Origin: Candidatus Woesearchaeota archaeon
GTDB taxonomy: Archaea > Nanobdellota > Nanobdellia > Woesearchaeales > WJKL01
Direction of reading: 5' to 3'
NCBI GenBank assembly: GCA_019322455.1
Contig: JAHWIT010000139.1
Span: forward strand, 1-15,013
DNA length: 15,013 bases
Positions 1 through 9,100 of the stretch are shown here, in pieces (the first letter of the stretch is position 1; each line of letters opens with the position of its first letter). Made by a program: the position numbers and the translations under genes. The notes under the pieces are model-generated. The model was not told the DNA's origin and searched no databases. It saw only the letters and a program-made list of their open reading frames with translations.

Positions 1-3000
1 ATGGAGATTCTTTAAATGAATTAATCTCTTTTGATTGGGATGGGAAAGTTTATGTTAGGGATTTGACAGGTGAAAGTGAAAAGGAATGGGGAGAATTTTT
101 CTATGACCCTCAACACACAAACCTCTATCCAAAACCAATTATCTGTGGCAACCAAATCTGTGAACAAGGAGAAACAATTGAAAATTGCCCAGAAGATTGT
201 ATAAAACCAGATCTAATTATTCAAGATATATCACTTAATTCAACTAATCTATATCCAAATCAAGATTACTCATATAAGATTATTGTTAAAAATCAAGATG
301 ATGCTCCAACACAAAATGGTTTAACTCTAGACTTTTTTGTCAGTAAAGAACCAGATTACAACAAAGCAATATGGAACAAGATCCATGCAGTAGGCTATTC
401 AGATGCAAAAAGACTTCAACCTGGAGAAACTTATCAACTATTAACTCAAAATTATATAATTAATTTTCCAGAGCCAGGAACATACTATCTCCACGCCTTT
501 GTAGACGATGAAGGCTATATTGAAGAATCAAATGAAACTAATAATATGTTTAAAAAAGAAATTAAGATCTATCCTGCAGAATGTGGCAATGAAATCTGTG
601 AACCAGGAGAAACAATTGAAAATTGCCCAGAAGATTGTATACTAGAATGTACAGATTCTGACAATGGATTAAATTATTTTATTAAAGGAGAATCCAGAGG
701 ATTATATGGAGAAAATAAAACAACAGGCGCAATAATTGGCGAAGATCCTAATAAAGTATCTGTAAGATATGTTGATGGCTTAGATCATAGTATTTTTTAT
801 GATCATTGTTATGATAGTGAAACAAGCAATCAATTAAATGAAGGTTATTGTGCTGAAAATGGCATAATGTCATCTATAGGCTATGAATGTCCAAATGGCT
901 GCAAAGATGGTGTTTGTATAAAAGACACAATAACAGTAGAAGGAATTCTTAGATTAGTAATACCTTTAGAAAAACCAGATCTGATTGTTCAAAATATATC
1001 ACTTAATTCAACCAATCTATATCCAAATCAAGATTATTCATATAATATTACTGTTAAAAATCAAGATGATGCTGCAACACAAAATGATTTGACTCTAGAC
1101 TTTTATGTCAGCAATGAATCAGATTACAACAAAGCAATATGGAATAATATCCATTCAGTGGGTTATGCAGACGCAAAAAGGCTTCAACCTGGAGAGACTC
1201 ATCAATTATTTACTCAAAGTTATGTAATTAATTTCCCAGAACCAGGAACATATTATCTACATGCATTTATAGACGATGAAGGCTATATCGAAGAATCAAA
1301 TGAAACTAATAATATGTTTAAAAAAGAAATTAAAGTTAATGAGCCTGCCATCAGCATTAATAAAAAAGACTTACAAAAGTATTCATCCAAAGAAACATTT
1401 TTAATCTCTGACAAAGACTGGCACAATATTCTTCCATTAGTTCCTGTAACAACATGGACTGGAAATGAAGAAAATTGTCAAAGAGGAACAGGAACTCCAG
1501 ATAATGTATGTGTTTATCCTACTCTGATTTATCATGAGGAAAATTTTACAAACAAAACAATAGATTTAGACAAAGAAGAGTTTCTCAAAAATACCGGGTT
1601 AGCTGTTTCTTGGAATTTTAAAGATTATATCCTTGCAGAAGGAATGGTGGATTCTGGTGAATTTACAATTTTATTTAATCTATCTGATGATATGTACAAT
1701 AAAATGAAAAAAGGCATTCCTAGAGGAGATTTAAATTTAACAGGATCAAAAATAGATCCTAAAGGCTATTATGAAATCTCATATGAAATATACTTCAATG
1801 GTCAACAATTAAACAAGTATATAAATTATCAAGGAGAAAACCTTTATCGTTTAAAAGGAGCTTTTTGGAGTGCAGAAAAAAACTTATTAAGAAAAGAAAA
1901 CAACAACCTGACACTTAAAAGAACAGGAGGCAATGTTCTGATTAATGAATATACTTTATTCACTCCTTACTTCGCAACAGACCATATAGAAAATTTTTGC
2001 AAATTTAGTCCTGGCGAATATAATATCTATGATTTATGTATTGAAGATGTTCAATTAAACAAAAATCAGTTTTTTCCAGATGAAGAAATCTCTTATTCAA
2101 TCACAGTAAAAAATATTTGTCAGGAATCAATAGATTTGAGTAATGAAAACTATAAATTCCAAGGACCTTTTTTTGATCCTTCTGCTTTGGGTGAACTTTA
2201 CATAGTTCCTTATGAATTAGTATTATCCCATGTAAGTACTGATATCCCAAAAGTAAAATTAGAACCAGGACAAACAACAAATTTTAACATAACTTTAATC
2301 TATAACAAATCAGAAGTACTTCCAGACCATACCTTTGATGCAGATTCAACTATATACTTTATGCAACAATATAATCCAACTGATTTAACAATTATAGGGA
2401 ATACTCTTCAAGAATTAGATAATCTATTGACAACAAAACCAGAATTAGGCGCTGGATTAAATTTAAATCAAATACAAAGAATTTCTACAAAAGATTATTT
2501 CTCTTACTGGAAATCATTTAAAGATATTGTTTATGTTGAAGATAATTATGAACTAGCTTTATTAGCTTCAACTTATGCTTCATTGATAAACGCACCATTA
2601 ATCATACAAGGAACATCAGCAGATATTGAAAATATATTTATTAGAAGAAATATAACATGTATTGGTTCTGTTTCTCCTGCTGGAAGCAGCTGTAATGAAC
2701 AATATGATCTAACAGAATTGCAGCAGAAATATATAGATAAAACCCAAACAAAAAAGTTTATATTTGTGAATCCAGGTAGCTTAAATAAAAAACTATTTCT
2801 TTTACTTGAACCAGAAAAATCTTTGGAAAAAGTTGTCAATCTTTATACAAAAACTTCTTTACTTTCTCCGATTTTAGCATCTGCAAAACATGAACTAATA
2901 TTAACAACTGATAAACAAGATTACCAGGATATAGATAATGATTTAAAATCACAAATCTCTAATTTTTACACTTTACCTAAACATTATTCCTGTAACCCAG

Positions 3001-5264
3001 AAGATTTATGTTCTTCAGGATTTGAAGAACAAAGTTTAGAATTACATACAAAAGAAAATACTATAAGTTTTAATTTTAGTATAGATATTTCTCCTGATAT
3101 CCAATTATTAAATAGACTGTATAATAGCGAACTTCAATTTTGGGATGACACTGTAATAATCAATACTCCAAAAAATATACCAATAGAAGTTAGAAATACG
3201 GGTTTAGGAAAAGCAGAGAATGTTAATGTTTATTTATATAAACTAGACTATTTCTGCAACGAATCTGGTTGTTTTGACAATTTAAGTTTAATAGATTTTA
3301 AATCTCTAGGTAATTTGTCACTTTTTCAAGCTGTAAAAGAGAATTTCAGTTTTATATCAAATGAACTTGGTTGGCATTCCTTAAAAATAACTGCAAACAC
3401 ATCTAATGAAGAAAAAAATATTCAAAATAATAATAATTATATTTCAATTAATGTGGTTCCAGAAGGAGCAGACATTACTCCTTTAACTAGATGGACAACT
3501 TCTTATATAAATCAACCAACAGTTATTCCTTTAAAAATATTTAACATTGGAACAGAAACAGCAAAAGATGTTGAGATATATTTGTATTTGAGTTATGGTT
3601 ATTATTACAATGAAACAGAAAATGAATGGAAAGAAAACAAGACATTGATAAATCAAAGTTATATAGGAGATATTGAATCTAAAGAAATAATTGAAAAAGA
3701 GTTTAGCTCGATTTTCTATGTCCCTGGATATCAAAGCTTAATAGCATATGTTAATTCTACAAATGATGTAAATCCAGATAACAATAGACAACCTTTTAGC
3801 ATTCGCATTTATGAAAGCAGACTTGCTCAAAAAGAATTTCTTCTAGCAGAAGGACAAGAAAGCGAAGAAAGATATTCTTTGCATTTCTCTGGATTTTTAT
3901 TTGACTGCCCATCTGATAAAGAAGATATTAAAGTTTATTTTAACGATGAATTAGTTCAAATCAAAGAAATCAAATGTAAAGACAGAGCTAAAATCTTATC
4001 AGATATTGGTTCAATCTACATAGGTGATCTCTTTTATAACCTAAACACATCTAATCTAACAATAACCTTGGATTACAATGGTAAATTAGCATTATCAAGT
4101 AAGAAAGGGAGCTACATAGGTTTAGCTTATTCAAAAGATCGTACATATGCTAATATAGCTAGTTGCATTATTTCAAATACTAGTTGCATGCCTGAATTAG
4201 ATAGTGTTATTATCAGAAACAAGATAGCAAATCAAACAACATATTTTAATTTTGATGATGTAGATACTCAATATGACTACAACCTAATTGTTGAAGCATT
4301 TGGAATAGCAGGGGATTTAGAAATCTATGTCAATAATGTAAATATAGGTTTGAGTCCTCTCTGGCATGAACCACAAAAAAAATTATTTGAGATCCCAAGA
4401 GATCTTATTAATAAAAACATGCAGATAAGAATCGATCCTATTGTAAAAGAAGGAACTCCAGTATATAAAGCAAATGTAAAACTTATTCCAAAACTATCTT
4501 CTGAGTATTATTTAACAATAATGGATTCTCCTGATGTTATTCCTATTTCAGAATATATGTACACAAGTTCTTGGTATGATATTCATAGAACTCTTGATGC
4601 TTCAGAATATGCTGATTTTAATGAAGATAATTTGCCAGATTTTGCTGTTGGAAGAATTATTGGAATAACTCCTACTGATGTTTCTTCATACTTAGCAAGA
4701 GATCTATTTTATAATGATTTCAAAAAAACAAATAAAGCTACTTTTATGGCAAGTTCATTTGAGTATATGTTAGAGAATTCAGAGAAATGGGCCAATAAAT
4801 TTGAAAATTCTGGTTATAAAGCAGTTAAGGATACAAGATATGAAAATTGTTATGATTTTAATCCTATTCTATGGGAAGATAATGATTTAATATCTTACGC
4901 TGATCATGGCTCCACTAGATGGGCAGGAATTGACTCTGGAAAAATTCCATTACTAAATAATTCTTTTATAAGCAATGATGCTTGCTCTACTTGTTCTTAT
5001 TTTCATGATAAAACTTTTTGTACAAGAGCTTTAAGACAAGGTTCTTTAGGACATTTAGGTGCTGTTTCAGTTGCCTGGACTGGAAATTATATCTACATGA
5101 ACTCTATTAACAATATTTATTATTATAATCAAACAATAGGTGAGGCATTTACTAATGGATTTAGATATAGGAAATACAAATACCAAACAACATTAATTGG
5201 AGATCCTACTGTTTCATTAAATCCAACATATTTGTTAAATAATAAATTAACATGGAGACGGTAA
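1..5264 (+). CDS. Giant surface protein, CARDB repeats and C-terminal gingipain-like (C25) protease (5' partial)
   Basis: The frame is open from base 3, so the gene begins upstream of the window; a TTG at 63 is not a credible start. About 1753 residues are visible (numbered from base 3). Residues 1-42 resemble the end of an FG-GAP region: EWGEFFYDPQHTNLY matches EWPMFQHNPQHTGLY in the subtilase gene downstream. Then come a CGNxICExGE motif (48-66), CARDB 1 (68-188), a second such motif (194-212), a Cys-rich module starting CTDSDNG (216-305), CARDB 2 (324-444), a long module of unknown function, and two more CARDB-like domains (about nt 3150-3810). The C-terminus (about nt 4490-5230) looks like peptidase C25: DFAVGRI, YADHGS with candidate catalytic His1635, NDACSTC with candidate Cys1661 or Cys1664, and the closing GDPTVSL. 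It is probably an extracellular cysteine protease. The missing N-terminus may hold a signal peptide and another enzymatic domain. No C-terminal membrane segment is seen. Confidence 0.85.
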   Translation, partial: GDSLNELISFDWDGKVYVRDLTGESEKEWGEFFYDPQHTNLYPKPIICGNQICEQGETIENCPEDCIKPDLIIQDISLNSTNLYPNQDYSYKIIVKNQDDAPTQNGLTLDFFVSKEPDYNKAIWNKIHAVGYSDAKRLQPGETYQLLTQNYIINFPEPGTYYLHAFVDDEGYIEESNETNNMFKKEIKIYPAECGNEICEPGETIENCPEDCILECTDSDNGLNYFIKGESRGLYGENKTTGAIIGEDPNKVSVRYVDGLDHSIFYDHCYDSETSNQLNEGYCAENGIMSSIGYECPNGCKDGVCIKDTITVEGILRLVIPLEKPDLIVQNISLNSTNLYPNQDYSYNITVKNQDDAATQNDLTLDFYVSNESDYNKAIWNNIHSVGYADAKRLQPGETHQLFTQSYVINFPEPGTYYLHAFIDDEGYIEESNETNNMFKKEIKVNEPAISINKKDLQKYSSKETFLISDKDWHNILPLVPVTTWTGNEENCQRGTGTPDNVCVYPTLIYHEENFTNKTIDLDKEEFLKNTGLAVSWNFKDYILAEGMVDSGEFTILFNLSDDMYNKMKKGIPRGDLNLTGSKIDPKGYYEISYEIYFNGQQLNKYINYQGENLYRLKGAFWSAEKNLLRKENNNLTLKRTGGNVLINEYTLFTPYFATDHIENFCKFSPGEYNIYDLCIEDVQLNKNQFFPDEEISYSITVKNICQESIDLSNENYKFQGPFFDPSALGELYIVPYELVLSHVSTDIPKVKLEPGQTTNFNITLIYNKSEVLPDHTFDADSTIYFMQQYNPTDLTIIGNTLQELDNLLTTKPELGAGLNLNQIQRISTKDYFSYWKSFKDIVYVEDNYELALLASTYASLINAPLIIQGTSADIENIFIRRNITCIGSVSPAGSSCNEQYDLTELQQKYIDKTQTKKFIFVNPGSLNKKLFLLLEPEKSLEKVVNLYTKTSLLSPILASAKHELILTTDKQDYQDIDNDLKSQISNFYTLPKHYSCNPEDLCSSGFEEQSLELHTKENTISFNFSIDISPDIQLLNRLYNSELQFWDDTVIINTPKNIPIEVRNTGLGKAENVNVYLYKLDYFCNESGCFDNLSLIDFKSLGNLSLFQAVKENFSFISNELGWHSLKITANTSNEEKNIQNNNNYISINVVPEGADITPLTRWTTSYINQPTVIPLKIFNIGTETAKDVEIYLYLSYGYYYNETENEWKENKTLINQSYIGDIESKEIIEKEFSSIFYVPGYQSLIAYVNSTNDVNPDNNRQPFSIRIYESRLAQKEFLLAEGQESEERYSLHFSGFLFDCPSDKEDIKVYFNDELVQIKEIKCKDRAKILSDIGSIYIGDLFYNLNTSNLTITLDYNGKLALSSKKGSYIGLAYSKDRTYANIASCIISNTSCMPELDSVIIRNKIANQTTYFNFDDVDTQYDYNLIVEAFGIAGDLEIYVNNVNIGLSPLWHEPQKKLFEIPRDLINKNMQIRIDPIVKEGTPVYKANVKLIPKLSSEYYLTIMDSPDVIPISEYMYTSSWYDIHRTLDASEYADFNEDNLPDFAVGRIIGITPTDVSSYLARDLFYNDFKKTNKATFMASSFEYMLENSEKWANKFENSGYKAVKDTRYENCYDFNPILWEDNDLISYADHGSTRWAGIDSGKIPLLNNSFISNDACSTCSYFHDKTFCTRALRQGSLGHLGAVSVAWTGNYIYMNSINNIYYYNQTIGEAFTNGFRYRKYKYQTTLIGDPTVSLNPTYLLNNKLTWRR
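204..565 (+). repeat. Duplicated CARDB domain, copy 1
   Basis: This 362-base segment encodes a CARDB-type beta-sandwich beginning KPDLIIQDIS and ending in the typical ESNETNN edge strand. It is repeated in frame 768 bases downstream, with about 104 of 121 residues identical by eye and long stretches of identical DNA. This points to a fairly recent internal duplication or gene conversion. Confidence 0.85.
972..1333 (+). repeat. Duplicated CARDB domain, copy 2
   Basis: Second copy of the segment at 204-565, beginning KPDLIVQNIS, with no length change. About 17 substitutions separate the copies, mostly conservative ones (I/V, D/N, S/A) on the strands. The Cys-rich CTDSDNG module and one CGNxICExGE motif lie between the two copies. 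Confidence 0.85.
5254..5257 (+). promoter_or_regulatory. Ribosome binding site of the membrane-anchored protein gene
   Basis: GGAG lies 8 bases before the ATG at 5266 and inside the last codons of the upstream gene. This supports the chosen start and indicates that the two genes share a transcript. Confidence 0.55.
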
Positions 5265-5265
5265 A

Positions 5266-6129
5266 ATGGTTAAAAAAATAAAACTTGGTTTAATGGTCTG
5301 TATTTTACTATTTTCAATAGCTACTGTTGAAGCATTAATAGTTCCTCGTATAGATATAAAAAGCGAATTTAGAACAGGAGAAATCATTTCTTTTAATTTT
5401 ACAATATATTCAGATATTAACCAACAAATAAGATACATTTTAGGAATAAACTGTCCAGGCATTCCTTCTGCCCTTCTTGAACTTAAAACAAAAGATCTTA
5501 TTGCAGAAAAACCTTTTAGTGAAAATTATACAGGACCTCTGGTAGATATTTTTGAACCCCAAGAATGTGTTGCATATTTTTCTTTAATAGAACCTTACGA
5601 AACAAAAGTGGATAAAGAATTTAGAATTATTACAAATCCATCATTTTCTTTTGAACTAAAAACCTGCAAAGACCAAGCCTGCTCAGAAAAATCAAAAATC
5701 TTCATTAAAAATGAGAATATCTATTTCAATTATGATTCAGAAGTTCCAGAACCAACAATAACAGCAACTCTAACTTTACCAGACAAAACAACTCAACAAT
5801 TAACCTTACCAACATCAATCAAAGCAGAACAAATAGGAACTTATGAATTAGAAATAACTGCTTCTAAACAAGATTATAAAACAATAACAAAAAAACAACA
5901 ATTTGCAGTTATTGAAAAACAAGCAGAAATTCCTTTTGTTGGAGTTTGCAATGCAAATAATAAATGTGAACCAGGAGAAAACTATCAGAATTGTCCACAA
6001 GATTGTAGATTAGAAGAAATTCCAAAAATCCCTATTCAGATCATATTACTACTTATCATTTTTATATTTATCTTAATCATATTTTGCTTTAAAATTACTA
6101 AAAAAACAATAAAAAAATCTAAAAGATGA
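5266..6129 (+). CDS. Membrane-anchored surface protein with Cys motif, 287 aa
   Basis: I do not recognise a named family. The architecture is clear: a basic N-terminus and hydrophobic signal peptide with likely cleavage after Ala23 (VEA), then an all-beta ectodomain. The latter half of the ectodomain (about residues 160-215; ATLTLPDKTTQQLTLP, GTYELEITAS) resembles an Ig-like fold. Next is a cysteine motif (CNANNKCEPGE to NCPQDC, residues 228-247), a strong membrane helix at about 255-275, and a Lys/Arg-rich tail. That predicts type I topology with the bulk outside the cell. The ATG lies 1 base after the upstream stop, behind a GGAG. The stop overlaps the next start as ATGA, so the three genes are probably translationally coupled. 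Because it carries the same cysteine motif as both flanking proteases, it could be their membrane tether or partner; this is inference. Confidence 0.85.
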   Translation: MVKKIKLGLMVCILLFSIATVEALIVPRIDIKSEFRTGEIISFNFTIYSDINQQIRYILGINCPGIPSALLELKTKDLIAEKPFSENYTGPLVDIFEPQECVAYFSLIEPYETKVDKEFRIITNPSFSFELKTCKDQACSEKSKIFIKNENIYFNYDSEVPEPTITATLTLPDKTTQQLTLPTSIKAEQIGTYELEITASKQDYKTITKKQQFAVIEKQAEIPFVGVCNANNKCEPGENYQNCPQDCRLEEIPKIPIQIILLLIIFIFILIIFCFKITKKTIKKSKR

Positions 6130-9100
6130 ACCAGCCCTATAAAAAATTAATTTCAAGAAAAAGTCTTTGGATAATTTTACTACTAATAATTCTACCTATA
6201 ATATTTGCTCAACAAGATACTCCTCTAATCCAAGAACCATTTATAGATATGCTTCCAGAACAACAATTTGAAGGCTATATAATCCAATTCCAAGAAGAGC
6301 CAGTTCTAGAGAAAAAAGCAGATTTAGAATCAGACATCCAACAAAGAGAATCAGAACTAGAAGCCTCATCACCATTATATAAATACACCTTAGGCCAAAT
6401 AAAAAGAATAGGAATTGCTTATAGTAAATCAAGAAAATCTTCTAGAGTAAGATCCCAAAGAGATAGAATTCTACAAGAACACAGAAATGCTTTAGCAGAT
6501 ATTCAAGCTAGAATCCCTTCTATAACAGGCCATGCAGTTGCATCTCAACAAAATACAAAATTACCAAATGAATTTACAGATGTCTTTAATGGCATATCAT
6601 TAAACATAACAACACAAGAAGCAGAACAATTAAAACAATCTCCTTATGTTAAAACAATTTATCCAAATTACAGAGTTAATATCACTTTAATGGACTCTGT
6701 TCCTTTAATTAATGCAGATGATGTTTGGCAATTAGACGAAGATGGAAATGATTGCGCTGTTTCAGGAAAAGAATGTTTAACAGGAAAAAATGTAACTATT
6801 GCTATAATTGATACAGGTGTTGATTATACTCATACTGATTTAGGTGGAACTTTGGTTGAAGAAAGACCTTTTGAAAAGATTAATGATAAACCTTTAGATC
6901 TTTTTTTTCCTTATTACCCTCAGGATATAGACCAACAAATTGCTTTAGATGGAAATAGATTAGTATACTATTCCAATAATACAATATATATTTATTCTTT
7001 TGAAACAAACACACATACAAAGATTAATATTGCTAATGATAACCTTACATGGATAAGGAGATTAACAGTAAACGGTAATCTATTAGTTTATTTAGCTCAT
7101 GATGAATTTGCTTTTGAAAAAGCTATATATCTATATGACATAAATACAGGGATTCATAAGAAAATTGATGATAATATAGATGATATAAGTTTCATTTCTA
7201 TATCTAATAAAAATGTTATTTATGGAAAAGGTTTATTTGATCAAAATAGAATATTGAACTGGAATATTTATGTTTATAATATCTCAACCGAACAAACAAT
7301 TACTATTGAGAATGACATAGAAATTAATTATATGCCTTTATCTTCTGGAAATATAGTTGTTTATCCTGTACCTGCTCCTTTATGTTACAAGAATGTAGGA
7401 GTTTATGATACAAACACTGGAGAGAAAAGATATATTAACCCTCCTGATATTGGTCCAATTCTTGATTTTGAAGATGATAAAATACTTTATGCAACTTGCA
7501 GCAAAACTAATTTTGATCCTGATTGGAAAACTTATTATCTTTATGATATAAACACTGGCGAGTATACTATTTTATCAGAAGATCTCGAAAAAATAGAAGA
7601 GGGTAGTGAAACCAATATCAAAAGTGGTTTGGGAATAGTTTCTTATATTAATAAAGGAGCTATTGGAGATCCAATAATATTTTTCTCTAAAGATGTTAAT
7701 GCTGATAAAATAATTGCATATGATCAATTACAGGATCGTTATGTGCAAATAAATGTGCTAAAATCATCAGGAACCCTTGATGCACAAGGCAACAAAGTTT
7801 GTTTTATTGGCAGTGATTTAAACATCTATTGCCATGATTACAATTCAACTGACCCTTATGAAATACCTGAAATTACATTTAATTCAAAAGTTATTGGAGG
7901 CCATGATTTTGTAAACAACGACAATAACCCAATGGACGATCACGGACATGGAACTCATTGCGCTGCAACAGCAGCAGGAAATGGAACATTAAAAGGGGTT
8001 GCTCCTGACGCTAAGATTTATGCTTATAAAGTTTTAGATTCCAGAGGATCAGGTTATTGGGATTGGGTAATTGCAGGAATTGAAAGAGCAGTTGATCCAA
8101 ATCAAGATAAAGATTTCTCAGATCATGTTAATATAATCTCAATGAGTTTAGGAGGTTCTGGAAATCCAGATGATCCAGTTTCACAAGCAGTAGACACAGC
8201 TGTTGAAAATGGTATTGTTGCTGTCATAGCTGCTGGTAATTCAGGTCCTAGAGAAAGATCAATAGGCAGCCCAGGAACAGCAAGAAAAGCAATAACAGTT
8301 GGCGCTTCTGACAAAACAGATAATATTGCTTATTTTAGTTCCAGAGGCCCAGTTATCTGGCCAAATGGAACAATAATTAAACCAGATATAGTTGCACCAG
8401 GAGTTGGTATTTGCGCAGCGCAATGGGACGCTGCTTGGCAAGCTAGACAATGTATTGATACAGAACATGTTGCAATCTCAGGAACATCAATGGCAACCCC
8501 TCATGTAGCAGGAGCAGCAGCTTTATTATTACAGAAAAATCCAGATTGGACTCCAGATGAAATTAAAATGGCTTTAAGAAATACAGCTATTGATATTGGT
8601 AAAGACATAAACACACAAGGATATGGGAGAATAGACGCACTAAATGCTATAAAACATGCTGGAATTCCAGCTATTGCAAAAATTGAGACTAGCGGGATAT
8701 TGAATGAAGATACAGCAGATATAATCGGAACTGCAAGCGGAAAAGAATTTTCTAACTATGTTTTGTATTATGGAAAAGGAGACAATCCTAGTGTTTGGGA
8801 AGAGATTACCAGAAGTAATGTTCCTGTAATAAATGATGTCTTATATTCAGGTTTTGATACCTCATTATTAGGTGAGGGAATTAATTATTTTAAACTGGTT
8901 GTTAGAAATACAGATGAAACTGAAAGTAAAGATATTACTATTGTCTCTAAATTGCCTTTAGATCTAACACTTATTAATATAGAGACAGAAAGTATATTAG
9001 GGACACCTATTGTTTTTGATATAAATGGAGATGGATTTAAAGAAATAATAATAAATTTAAGATCACATCCCTCAAAGGTATATGTATTTAAACATGACGG

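Noticed and set aside
63..65. TTG as start of the first gene
   Set aside because: The frame is open to base 3 and the upstream residues continue a propeller-like domain; no ribosome binding site precedes the TTG.
144..200. Cys motif as Lin-Notch repeat or dockerin
   Set aside because: Only four cysteines with different spacing, and no Ca-loop pattern typical of dockerin.
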